Positions 14,182 through 24,059 of a stretch of DNA of 64,000 nucleotides are shown here, piece by piece. Source of the stretch: Protonemura montana (lineage: Eukaryota > Arthropoda > Insecta > Plecoptera > Nemouridae); NCBI GenBank assembly GCA_947568835.1, contig OX387605.1:14326418-14390417 (forward strand), written 5' to 3'. Every line of letters starts with the position of its first letter. Position 1 is the first letter of the stretch. The notes below the pieces were generated by a model. That model saw only the letters and a list, made by a program, of their open reading frames with translations. It had not been told where the DNA came from and did not search any database. The position numbers were made by a program, and so were the translations under genes.

Positions 14182-14534
14182 GCATCAATTTTTGAGACAG
14201 TAAGTGTTAATAATAATAAAAAACCCCGCGAATTGCAAAAGTTTGCAATTTAAAAAAGATTTCAAAAATATTTTAAAAAAGTTACTCGAGATTGACAGCT
14301 TGTGACGTGATATAGCGTCACTAGAATCAGAGTGACTGTGAGTATTCACAGCCTCTTGGTCCTACTCTTTGGAGTTCCATCATTCTCATCAAATACACTA
14401 AAATCGTCCCGAAAAATTTTTTTCCAAGTAGCTCAATGGGTTGGAGCAACACTCGCGATGGGTTCGAATCCCCGTTTGAGCATCAATTTTTGAGACGGTA
14501 GTAGAAATATTAATATTACAATAATAATATTACA
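14182..14534 (+). repeat. ~298-bp tandem unit with tRNA-like boxes, copy 1
   Basis: The tail motif GCATCAATTTTTGAGAC occurs at 14,182 and again at 14,480, so one full unit of about 298 bp is followed by its own tail in direct orientation. Within the unit, GTAGCTCAATGGGTTGG (about 14,430) resembles an RNA polymerase III A box and GGTTCGAATCCCC (14,461) a B box, as in a tRNA. An upstream hairpin, GTGACG...CGTCAC, is kept in the second copy. The tRNA-like part sits near the 3' end of the unit, whereas ordinary tRNA-derived SINEs carry it at the 5' end. The right edge directly abuts the CACTA element, which appears to have inserted into its AT-rich tail. Homology to 54,144-54,478 (inverted) is clear by eye. 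Confidence 0.75.
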
Positions 14535-14549
14535 CCCACACAGCACATG
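14535..14549 (+). repeat. left terminal inverted repeat of the CACTA-like element
   Basis: CCCACACAGCACATG matches the reverse complement of the right end with two transitions in 15 positions. The preceding dinucleotide is CA. The exact outer base was placed at the first position where both ends agree. Confidence 0.7.
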
Positions 14550-14606
14550 ATATCCCTGGGATATCCACAGGACGTACGCAATGTTCAAAAAACATCCTAT
14601 GAAAAT

Positions 14607-14747
14607 GGTACGTTGTGGGGATGTCCCGGGTACATGCTGAAATGGATCATCCCTAGCCCATTTTATTTGGTCATTGTGAGGATATCCCGGGGACATGCCA
14701 GAAAACACGTTAAAATTGGTCATTGTGGGGATATCCCGGGGACATTC
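14607..14747 (+). repeat. left subterminal direct repeats (three copies)
   Basis: Three copies begin at 14,607, 14,669 and 14,718, sharing the core TTGTGGGGATATCCCGGGGACAT with small changes. The core contains the near-palindrome GATATCCCGGGGACATC. By analogy with plant En/Spm they are candidate binding sites for an element-encoded protein. The binding is inferred; the repeats are seen directly. Confidence 0.75.
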
Positions 14748-15779
14748 GGCAATGGACCACAATATTATCTTCGTAAGTTTTTCAAACATACTTTGTCTAA
14801 TATTTCACAAACTATTACGTCAATTTGGAACGCATAGATATGCCGTGTTGATCAGTCGATTCAGCGATGAAAAATGAGTAATCTATGTTAATTTCAACTC
14901 ACGAAACCTCCGACAAAATAAGTTTCAAGATCGTTTCAAATTTGTTAAATTTCTCGAGCTCACAATATGAAACCATGGCTGAATCTCTTACTTTGCAAAA
15001 AAAACAATTTTGGGTGATCCAAGTTTTTTGTCATTTACTCGCTCAGTTTTCTAGCTATGCTGAAAGAAACGTCTATATAAAATGTAGACGAGATCAATAG
15101 GTATCTGAATGTTATATCAAACAGTCGTTATGGTCCTTTGACTTTGCGTGAGAGTCTCTTGTAAGAGTCAAAGCGTAGTTTTTAGCTACACTTAGCCTTC
15201 TACTCTGGTCGTTTATCTCTCTCAAAGGTTAAAATCTGGCAAGTTAGTGTCCTGATAAGCTTGCCAGGGTCTTCGCGGTTGTGTTGATGTTCTGGTTTAC
15301 CTGATTTGATTGATTATACGAGCAAAGGAGTGTATGTTTTATGGTTGAACAAGCATAAGTGGGTGTACCCTTGTCATCGCAGCCTGGGACTCGTTTCAAC
15401 ACTATTAAAAGTGTTGATTGAATCGATTAGCTGAATCAAACCAACCTACCCCATCGTACAATTTACGCTGTATCTCGATCGTCTTTCAGAATCGCGCCAC
15501 GAAGTGTCATTCGATCGTTAAGAACAAAATATCGGTGATTTGAGAGCATTTACATATTATTTTCATCTCGTGTGACGTCAGACCACACGATTAGATCACA
15601 TTATGACGTATCTTTCCCACGCTCGGTGGTGTGGTTAATATTGGATCGATTGCGTAGATATAATATCATCGATTCGATTTCATATCGGTTGTCGAATTAA
15701 TTAATTCATCTAAATACAATTAAATGTGAAACCGAATCAAAAAATAAAAATACGGGGAGTCGGAAGCGACCGAACAAAG

Positions 15780-15956
15780 CCGATCACTGAGCGCAATATT
15801 GTCACGTGATGTAAACATAGAAGCCATCTTGCCTGTTCAGTGATTGCTCGACTCGCAGTGCTACGATCTCTGAGTACAATTCTGATTTCGGGCTTTATGT
15901 GGATTTTGCCTTGTGGATTTTTGCATCAAGAAGCAACAGAATCTGAGGATACAACG
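15780..15956 (+). other. probable 5' untranslated exon of the transposase gene
   Basis: A consensus donor, ACG|GTAAGA, starts at 15,957. The upstream segment lacks a frame that would join in phase to the transposase: a short ATG frame in it ends in phase 0, whereas the downstream exon would need one extra base. It is therefore read as leader. The left boundary is not defined by any visible signal. The promoter probably lies in the preceding few hundred bases. Confidence 0.4.
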
Positions 15957-16133
15957 GTAAGATGCATTCTTAATCATTATATATTTTGATATCATAATAC
16001 TATTACTTTTACAGCGTCTTTGTAAGGTTATCTTGCCTTGCCTTGCCTCATGGACCTTACTAGTTACTTGGTTCGTAAGCTACTTTAATAAATGACACCT
16101 AGCCTGTAAATCTATTCACTTTTCTGTTTTCAG

Positions 16134-16228
16134 CTCAGCTTAATTTTTCTTGTGGAGAGGAAAACCTAATATTAACAGCAGTATTGTAGAGCAAGGGTCT
16201 GAGCTCCTGGCTTACAATTTATTTATTG
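16134..16228 (+). other. probable second untranslated exon of the transposase gene
   Basis: Bounded by TTTTCAG at 16,127-16,133 and a donor ATTG|GTGAGT at 16,229. It contains in-frame stops, so it is leader if used. The next acceptor would be TTGCTAG at 16,328-16,334, two bases before the transposase ATG. Confidence 0.4.
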
Positions 16229-16336
16229 GTGAGTTTACAATATTGTATGCTTCTGTTAGGGTAGTGGCTTAGTCATCCTTGGCCTAGCCGGCTAATATGC
16301 AATACTTTGTAGTTACCTCTGGGTTTATTGCTAGAG

Positions 16337-18472
16337 ATGCCTCTTACTGAGAATGTTTCTACAGAAACACTTGAACTTCCAGCTCTTCTTTCAAAGACAA
16401 CCATGAGTGGCACAAAATTAAAATCCCACCGACAGAGAGACAGGCTTGTAGCGCAGGAAACGAGCCAAGCACTTCAATATATTAATCAGGCATCTTCATC
16501 TGAAGAAATTGACAGTGACGACCCTCAGCTTTTTTCCAGTCATGAGATTTCTCCTGTCCAGAGCCCGATTTATGCCGCCGATGTAGATAGTTTGATATCA
16601 GACCAACGCTCTGATATTTCAGAAGAGTCAAGTTTTGATGAGCAAGCCTCGACCATCGAAAGACCTTTGAACGACCAGTATGAGCCTAGTGAGTTTTGCG
16701 ATCCAGATGTGCGATTCGATTCAGTTGACAAGTCGTTCCAAGACCTACTGGCTTCCTGGGCAGTGAAAGATAATGTGCATCATAGTGTTGTTAACAATTT
16801 ACTAACAGTGCTACACTCACACCCATGCCATGTCAACCTTCCAAAAGATGCACGCATTTTACTTGGGACTCCCCGTTCCACCGGCGTTCAAAACGTTTAT
16901 CCCGGTAAATACTGGCACCACGGGATAAAAAATGGCATTGAATATTTGCTAGGCAAAATTAGTATTGCTCAAAGACAAATACCCACAACCATCAAACTCG
17001 TTGTGGGAATAGATGGTCTTCCAATTGCCAAAGCTTCGGGCAGCCAACTGTGGCCAATTTTAGGACTGGTGCGAGAAATTTCCAACAAACCATTTCTCAT
17101 TGGGTGCTACCATGGGGATGTAAAGCCACATTCTCCACATGATTTCTTGAGAGAATTTGTAGAAGAGGCTGTAAACCTAACATCCAATGGCATCTCAATC
17201 CAGGGCAAAGTGAGGCAATTCAAGACCACATCGTTTATATGTGATGCCCCGGCTAAATCTTTTGTGACGTGTACCAAGGGACACTCGGGTTTTTACAGCT
17301 GTACCAAGTGCACCCAACGTGGAAACTACATCGAAAATAGAGTGTGCTTTCCATACAGTAAAAATATCGAACTGAGAACGGACGCGTCATTCCAACAGCA
17401 CCGCCAAGAAGAACATCATGTTGGTCTTTCTCCACTGGAAACCATACCAGGGTTTGGACATGTGTCCCAATTTCCACTGGACTACATGCACCTCATCTGC
17501 CTGGGAGTGACAAAAAAACTTATTCTTCTTTGGATGCGTGGAAAATTGCCAACGAAGCTGTCCATGGGGCAGGTCAATCGAGTTACTGCGAAACTCTTAC
17601 TGTTAAAAACCTGTGTTCCGGTCGAATTTGCCAGAAAGCCTCGGGATTTAAAATCGATTGATCGGTGGAAGGCTACGGAGCTCCGCCAATTTCTCTTTTA
17701 CAGTGGGCCGGTTGTGTTGCTGCAAGTATTGCCCAAAAAATTATTCCTCCATTTTCTGACACTCCATGTCGCCGTGAGAATTTTGGCATCACCAGATATG
17801 TGCGCCACTCACAACGTGTACGCTGACGAACTGCTGCATTTTTTTGTTGAGCGCTTTGCAAAGCTTTACGGGAAAGCGTTAGTTTCGCACAATGTTCATG
17901 GTTTGCTCCACATTGCGCAGGATGCTGCAAAACTGGGTGCACTCGATAACTTCAGTGCATTTGCTTTCGAGAATTTCATGCAGGAACTGAAGAAACTTGT
18001 CCGAAAGTGTGATAAGCCACTGCAACAGCTCCACCGACGTTATGAAGAAATTAAGAACCAATCATCCGTATTTACTGCCAGTCAATCAGAAAGCAAAATA
18101 ATTTTCTCGTTTGTACATGTCAATGGGCCTCTGCTGAAGGATTTTGGAGATCCCCAATACAAACGAGCCAACTTCAAAAACTTCTCTCTTCGCATTGACC
18201 AGGCTAATAATTGTGTTCTTAGCGATGAGGACGACATTATTATTGTCGAGAACATAGTGAGTTCGAGAAAAGGTCAAATGTTTGTAATTGGCAGGTTGTT
18301 TGAAGCCAGAGAAAATCTTTTCGAGAAGCCAATCCACTCGTCCGAGCTAGGCATTTACAAAGTGCACACGCTGTCGAATCGAAAATTCTGGCCAATCAGT
18401 AAGATTTGCGCCAAATTAGTTCGGTTTACTTTAGGCAACACTGATGTTGTATTTCCTCTTCTGCATTGCTAA
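16337..18472 (+). CDS. En/Spm (CACTA)-like transposase, 711 aa
   Basis: Predicted DDE-type transposase acting in the nucleus on the element's inverted termini. It has an acidic, serine-rich N-terminus (about residues 50-110), then the core. The core carries GIDGLPI (Asp226) and FICDAPAKSF (Asp303), the latter followed by a GHSGFYSCTKC cysteine pair (Cys322, Cys325). Next comes FPLDYMHLICLG (Asp382). These correspond in order to the plant Transposase_21 blocks (DG.P, D.PA..L.G....C..C, LD.MH). Near the C-terminus, HNVHGLLHIAQDAAKLG and FAFENFMQELKKLV resemble the plant DUF4218 region. The frame is uninterrupted. The chosen start is the first ATG; an in-frame TTG three codons earlier lies in an acceptor-like TTGCTAG. 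No polyadenylation signal is seen before the next gene. Catalytic residues are assigned by motif analogy, not by alignment. Confidence 0.85.
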   Translation: MPLTENVSTETLELPALLSKTTMSGTKLKSHRQRDRLVAQETSQALQYINQASSSEEIDSDDPQLFSSHEISPVQSPIYAADVDSLISDQRSDISEESSFDEQASTIERPLNDQYEPSEFCDPDVRFDSVDKSFQDLLASWAVKDNVHHSVVNNLLTVLHSHPCHVNLPKDARILLGTPRSTGVQNVYPGKYWHHGIKNGIEYLLGKISIAQRQIPTTIKLVVGIDGLPIAKASGSQLWPILGLVREISNKPFLIGCYHGDVKPHSPHDFLREFVEEAVNLTSNGISIQGKVRQFKTTSFICDAPAKSFVTCTKGHSGFYSCTKCTQRGNYIENRVCFPYSKNIELRTDASFQQHRQEEHHVGLSPLETIPGFGHVSQFPLDYMHLICLGVTKKLILLWMRGKLPTKLSMGQVNRVTAKLLLLKTCVPVEFARKPRDLKSIDRWKATELRQFLFYSGPVVLLQVLPKKLFLHFLTLHVAVRILASPDMCATHNVYADELLHFFVERFAKLYGKALVSHNVHGLLHIAQDAAKLGALDNFSAFAFENFMQELKKLVRKCDKPLQQLHRRYEEIKNQSSVFTASQSESKIIFSFVHVNGPLLKDFGDPQYKRANFKNFSLRIDQANNCVLSDEDDIIIVENIVSSRKGQMFVIGRLFEARENLFEKPIHSSELGIYKVHTLSNRKFWPISKICAKLVRFTLGNTDVVFPLLHC

Positions 18473-18708
18473 GGTAAAAGCATCCCCTATGTCACAGCCA
18501 CATGGATAGCTAATTCAAGCTATGATCAGTAATAGTGTACACAATTATGGTGCCCCTAGACTAGGTTTCTCTTGCCCTTCTCTCACGCTCTGACGGTGAA
18601 GCAGAGAAGCACCAAGTACATTCTCCTTGGTAGCCTGGGCATCTTGCAAAAAAAACCAAGATCCACTACTTTTTATTAACTCACAATATTTGTTTCAGGT
18701 TTGCTACA

Positions 18709-20414
18709 ATGGCCTTCTGCGTGGTGTCGATAACCGACAATGGTAATCTTTTTGTTGATGCGGTACCACAGTCATGGTTTGTTATGAAAACCAAGCAATG
18801 TTACTGGCCGCCAAAAGCAGTGGATACTGCCAAAGTTTTGGCAGCCATTAGGAATGAAGACCTCCCCAAGAAGAACTGGCCAATGTATTCCGCTAAACTT
18901 ATGGGGAGGTATGGTACGTAAACTGATTTATTTTGTTGTATCGCGTTGCATGGCATTTTTGTTGATTCACACTTGTGAATTTCATATGCATTTTGTTGAT
19001 TTGGCCATGGTTGATGTCCACATTTAAATTTAAATGTGCATGGCAATTTGTTACATTCATAGGGTGCCGACAAACAAGTGATTTTTGCTCTCATTTTTTA
19101 GCTGACTTGGCAACTGCACAGCTGAAAGCAGAAAAAGGAACTACCTATTCCCGTCTGACGACAGACTTCAGTGACTCCAGTGAAATGAGTTCCGATGATG
19201 AATTTCCAGCACCACCTAAGAAAAAAAATAAGAAAGCCACAATGCAAGGTGCATCATCGCTGACAGCACAGCTGCAAGATCTCCCCCCTTTTTCACCGCT
19301 CTCCCCTATGTCACTGCCTCAAGACTCCCCCGTAGCACAGCCGCAGGAACATTCTCCCTCGACGCAGCCTCGGAAACAGATCTCTATGTCGCAGCCCCGG
19401 AGAATAGCGTATTCGCAGTCTGGTAAAGACAGAACTGTTCCATCGACACGTGATCGAGATACACCTAGCCGGCCGCCACCTCACTCTCCACCTTCTCGCA
19501 GGCGTGAATGTAAGCTGAATAAATTAGCCTTTTCTCAGCTTAAGTTTACTATCTCTTTTTTTGTGAACTATTATTAATGCCTTTTTTGCAGGCTTTGAAT
19601 CGGAAGTAATTCGTCTGCTGACCCGGCAGAAGGTCGAACTTCAGCAGCTCCGAGCAGGCGTTGATCTGCTATTGGCTGCTAGCAGCAAGTCTGCCAACAC
19701 TGAGGCACCAGCTAGGACAAACCTACTTGTTGAGCTGCTTTTACCTGTCAAGTCTCTGAATAGTTTAGACATCCTGGAAAAGAAACTGGAGAAAATTGAT
19801 ATTTTTTTGGGCCTGGTATGTAAAAAATCTGAATGAACTGGTGGTGTAGTACTGTTTCAAAGCAAAAAAACTCAATAACAACATACCAAATTAATTGTAA
19901 TAAATAATTTTTTTTTTTAGATAAACGAGCTTTCTCGAGTGGGGGGATGTTCTGTCAAGAACAGCGTTGCTCGCATTATGGAGCGTGTGGTTACATCAGA
20001 TGTAGCTGTCAGTTACAGTTGGCCAGGAAAGAAAAAGAAAAATTCTTTTAGCAAGCTGACTCTTGCTAAAGTCATCAAACGTATGTATAATGTAAAAGCA
20101 TTGGTCTTTGCTCAATTATTACATTTGGATTCTCATCAGAATGATCGGCCCGATTAATAATAAAACCGCTTATAAATTACTCCAATTTCAGAAGCTGTAC
20201 TAAAACTCAACGAAACTGCCAGCGAGAAGGAGATAGAGGGGGCCATCCAATGTTGGTTGGTTAGATCCAAGGAGCGGCTTTTGCGTGCTACTAATATTTT
20301 GTAAGTAAATATATTTGTATATAATGTATGGCTTGGTGTTGTTATAAGTTATCAAAAACAGTAATTTATTTGTGATGCATTTTCAGGCCTGAAAACTCCC
20401 AAATTACGGATTAA
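18709..20414 (+). CDS. DUF4806-domain accessory protein of the transposon, 377 aa, six exons
   Basis: Exons 18,709-18,913, 19,102-19,509, 19,592-19,815, 19,921-20,080, 20,192-20,300 and 20,387-20,414 all have GT-AG borders and join into one frame ending in TAA. The N-terminus (MAFCVVSITDNG...CYWPP...) is the conserved opening seen in proteins of this family. The middle (about 95-200) is rich in Ser, Pro and Gln with a basic PPKKKNKK stretch that could be a nuclear signal. Residues about 235-365 match DUF4806: LLPVKSLNSLDILEKKL, then VGGCSVKNSVARIMERV, then YSWPGKKKKNSFSKLTL, then a helix ending AIQCWLVRSKERL. The biochemical role of DUF4806 is not established. Its place downstream of a CACTA transposase, in the same orientation, suggests a TnpA-like DNA-binding partner; that is inference. 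The last exon adds only nine codons and is the least certain. Confidence 0.8.
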
Positions 20415-20671
20415 ACTGAACTTTCACAACCAGCCAACACAATTTCATCACTCATATTTAAGTTAAGCTCAAGTTTAAGTGTCCTGTAAATTTTTGTCTT
20501 TTACGAGTGTTGTATTTATAAATGCAGTTCTTGCAGTATATTTCTTAGATACAGTTTCCAATGATCATATATTCTGTAAAAATCTTTATTGTGATCGTCA
20601 ATTATCTGCCCAGTGGTAGACAAAGATAGTATTAATGATCAAGTGCAAATTAGTTATATTTCATGACCATA

Positions 20672-21260
20672 GTTACCAAGCTAATGATGGCGTTGAGGAA
20701 GGAGAGATTTCCTTTTCCAACCTACATTTGGTTTTGTATCGTAACCATTATTATCAAGCCAATGATGGCAGTTAGGTAAGAGAGATTTTATTTTCACTTT
20801 ATTTTGGTTCTGAATCGTAACTAGTTGCTAATCAAGCCATTGATGCCAGTCCGGGATGAGAGTTACTCATTTTTCTTTGTATGCTTGGGTGTGTGAAGTT
20901 ACCAATACCGACGATGGCTGTGAGGTACGAGAGATACTGTTTTTCAATTTTCTCTCAATATTAAGACTTTGCGTGGATGATATCAACCGTTGTCAGATAC
21001 CGATATTCTATCAATATCAAGACGTGAAAAATGTATGTATATCTGTTTCATATCATCTTTCCGTAAAGACATATTAGTTGGCAGAAAAGATGTCATTTTT
21101 CAACCTACCGTTGGCTTAAACAGCAATTATAATTATTTTTGCCAAACATGTGTTACCAATGCCGATGATGGCTGTGATTGGTTTGAGCCTATGAGGGAAG
21201 ATATTTTGTGTGTGGCTGCTTCCCATTTTCTTTCAATATTATTATGTGAAATGTCCTTAT
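20672..21260 (+). repeat. diverged ~78-bp array inside the right end of the transposon
   Basis: A motif of the form GTTACCAATGCCGATGATGGC, followed by GTGAGGTACGAGAGAT and a T-rich block, recurs at about 20,672, 20,751, 20,829, 20,898 and 21,152. The first spacings are about 78, 78 and 70 bp, and the last is about 254 bp. Divergence is substantial. It lies downstream of the DUF4806 stop and is probably untranslated or subterminal DNA of the element. Confidence 0.65.
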
Positions 21261-21489
21261 CTTCAGAACGAAGAATTAGAAACTTAAGGAGAATCTTATC
21301 ATTAACATTAGTTACTATATTGCCTAGACAAGAGATTTTCCATGTTGCCTCTAACGTGATGTTTAGCATAGCATCCACTTGATTACCCCATTTTATGACC
21401 AATCTGTAGGTCGAATTTTGTACACTGCAATACAATAATAAATATGCAACAGAATTTTTAGTTTTTTTTAAATAACTCATTAAATCCCA

Positions 21490-21748
21490 TAAAATCGATA
21501 TGCAGACAATATCCCGACGATATATGTGGTACATCCCTTGGAACCTCCAAGGCACGTCCGTGGCATATATATAAGAAAATCCCTGGTATATACCTGCGAC
21601 ATCCGGTGGATTATTCCTGGGACGTACAGGGGATGTAAAAAAGTGAGACATAAGTACTTGCCACGTACATCCCTACAACGTCCAATTTATATAAAACGAA
21701 TATCCCTTATGTCCCGACGGGATGTTTATGGTATGTCCATACAATGTC
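21490..21748 (+). repeat. right subterminal repeats of the CACTA-like element
   Basis: Many short motifs of the type GGGACRTCC or GGTAYATCCC occur here in both orientations, for example near 21,528, 21,617, 21,667, 21,713 and 21,731. They resemble the repeats at the left end. They mark the right subterminal domain, where an element-encoded protein would be expected to bind. Confidence 0.65.
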
Positions 21749-21763
21749 CGTGTGCTGTATGGG
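21749..21763 (-). repeat. right terminal inverted repeat of the CACTA-like element
   Basis: The reverse complement reads CCCATACAGCACACG and matches the left end at 13 of 15 bases. The dinucleotide CA follows immediately, as it precedes the left end. Confidence 0.7.
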
Positions 21764-22369
21764 CAATTGTCAATAGTAGCCATAAAAAGCTTCGATGAAT
21801 TTTAAGAATGTTTTTTTTAATTAAATATGCACAGGGTACAGTTGTGTGGAAAGTTCTTTTTGTTCCACCCAAGAAGGCCAGAAATCTCATGGATCATCAC
21901 CTTATTTTTCAAAAATAATTAATTAACTCTCTGAAAGCTAATTTATCTCAACTCTGTTGCTTTAATGAAGTGTCAGCTTAGACTGTAGACCAAACTTAAA
22001 ATATACATCGAGCAATATTGTAGCCGCTCGTCTCGCGGGGGAACGTCGATTTTAAAGCGAGACTTTGAGATCGCCACGCAATTTGAAACGCTTCTCCACC
22101 GAAACCTCCAACAAAATAAAGAAAACCACCGGAAAATAAAACAACGCGTGCGCCCAAAGTTCGATCCATAAGCATACGCATCATGTCGATCTATTTCCAT
22201 CCCACATTACAAAAAAAAGTTATTGAAAGCCATTAAAAACCATAATAACTAGATTAAAATCAAAATGCACTTCTCTCTCGAGCACACATTCGCTACTCGG
22301 TGAAACGAAAAAGACTTTGAATCGCCCAGTGTTTGTGCTAATTGACACAATTCGTATTGGAAACCGGTG

Positions 22370-22391
22370 CCCCCCCCCCCCCCCCCCCCCC
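22370..22391. repeat. poly(C) tract, 22 nt
   Basis: Uninterrupted run of 22 C, only about 107 bp from the next C tract. Confidence 0.95.
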
Positions 22392-22497
22392 AGCCTCCAT
22401 GCTCCAATAACGATTGATGCAAGTGCGTGCAGCGAAAAGCACATGTGCAAGTGGCACACGCGTGCATGACAACACAAGGCATGCGGTTCCGCGTTGA

Positions 22498-22511
22498 CCC
22501 CCCCCCCCCCC
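22498..22511. repeat. poly(C) tract, 14 nt
   Basis: Run of 14 C followed by AACCCC. Second of two closely spaced C tracts. Confidence 0.95.
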
Positions 22512-24043
22512 AACCCCTCATCACTCCAAACACAAGTAATGCACTGAATTTCAGCGTCAACCGATCGCCGAAGGGCGTCGACTCATGACGACATTCATGT
22601 AAAGTGTTTTGCGCATCGTGTGTAATGCCTATTCAATTGTACTTTATGTGTCCCATTGATTGTTGCTAATGATTGTTTCATAAGGGACAGCCGCATGTTT
22701 GCCTCGATTTTGAGGGAGCAAACTCGACGTCATGTGCTATTAACGGGTGATTTTCAATTTTCACACAGTGCAAAAAAAAAACGAAAATATCCGTACACAA
22801 GTTGGCTTAAGCGCGTACGCGGCCGAGGAATTTTTGTATTCTACGTTCATCCGTTTCAGTGCATAGCTCGCGGGGCGAGCGCATGCACTGTACATGTATG
22901 CCAATGGATTATTTTTGTTATTCTAGCATCGTGCTAATTGCAAAAGTGAACACAATTGAAAATAGTCAACGATTATGGCTCAATGTTTATGGCATTAATA
23001 CTGAGCACTTAGCACGTAGCGAATTTAATTTAGTAAACATCACGCGGAAATATAGTTCAGAATAACGAATTCAACTCTTATTCTTTTTGTTTTTCCCGAT
23101 TTTCATTTAGAATGAATCAATTTTGAGAGCAAAAACAACGCTACCTTTTAAAACGGTTGATTAAGAAAACAAATACTTGATATAAACAAAGCGTCAAACA
23201 AGCGGCCGTGGAGTTGTTACGAGAGAAAAGAGCAAAACGTAGAACAATGTTCCGCTGCGTGCGGGCATCTCCCATCAAATCGGAAGCTATTGTTGCAGCG
23301 TCGTCAAGAGGAAGAACATCACAGTTATCTACGCTATTTGCATATTCGTCGAGGTTTTTGCCTTTCAACTGTCACTTGGGGGTGGGAGGAAGTTTGTTAA
23401 TGGTATGAGCGGTGCTGCAGCGAGCGCTGTTTGATGGTGAAGTGCTGTGGTTTGCCAGACCAATGAAATCCCAAAGTATGTGCCGTTCGAACCATTAGGG
23501 GTTGTTTCGCGACAGTCGGCCTACTCCGGCCGTGTAAGCGTCTTTGCAAAGCCGTGGTAAATGCATTCGCGTCCGGTCTTAATGTCTCAGAGGAGGATGT
23601 GAGCGGCGAAAAAAGACATTACACGCTTGAATTTCTCCGAAAGACAACGGTAAATTTGCAAAATGATAATGAAAAATCAGTTTTCTTTGATTAACGCGAC
23701 GAGCTCACAATATACTTTCACTCAAATAACTCTGACGAACACAAGATTTCTGTGCGAAAATCCCTCTGCGGCTATTGTCTTTTGAAAATCTGTAGTTAAT
23801 TTATTCTTATCGCAAATTGGCGGCATGGCAATTTATTTACTAACGCTGGAAAAAGCTGGGCATGCCACACCGGGCCCGCCTTACCAGCAACGCACCCAGC
23901 TATGCGTAAAATGTAGCGTCGCCCGACAACCGCTGGGCCCTTGTTTCGCTAATCAATGTTAAACGTAGCTAGCGTAATGAGGGGATTTTCGGGAGACAAT
24001 CAGAAGGGGCAACGCGGCATGAGAACGCGTCGCCCCTAACGCG

Positions 24044-24059
24044 AAAGTAACGTTACTTT
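24044..24059. repeat. 16-bp perfect palindrome
   Basis: AAAGTAACGTTACTTT is its own reverse complement. A related GGTTACTTTCGTTAAC lies about 50 bp downstream. Could be a dimeric protein site; no direct support. Confidence 0.85.

Larger units (their letters stand above)
14535..21763 (+). mobile_element. En/Spm (CACTA)-like DNA transposon, apparently complete
   Basis: The element spans about 7.2 kb between imperfect inverted termini (14,535-14,549 and 21,749-21,763; 13 of 15 bases match). A dinucleotide CA sits just outside both ends and could be the target-site duplication; CACTA elements typically duplicate 2-3 bp. Inside are a 711-aa transposase and a spliced DUF4806 gene, both in plus orientation. 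Short direct repeats built on a GGATATCCCGGGGACAT-type core lie at the left end, related GACRTCCC-like motifs at the right end, and a ~78-bp diverged array lies inside the right end. Subterminal repeats of this kind are a hallmark of En/Spm elements. The termini begin CCCA rather than CACTA. Superfamily assignment rests on the transposase motifs. Both genes are open, so the copy may be autonomous. Confidence 0.8.

Noticed and set aside
14433..14837. Overlapping open frames of 118 and 96 codons on opposite strands at the transposon's left end
   Set aside because: They are translations of the subterminal repeats and the tRNA-like unit, not genes.
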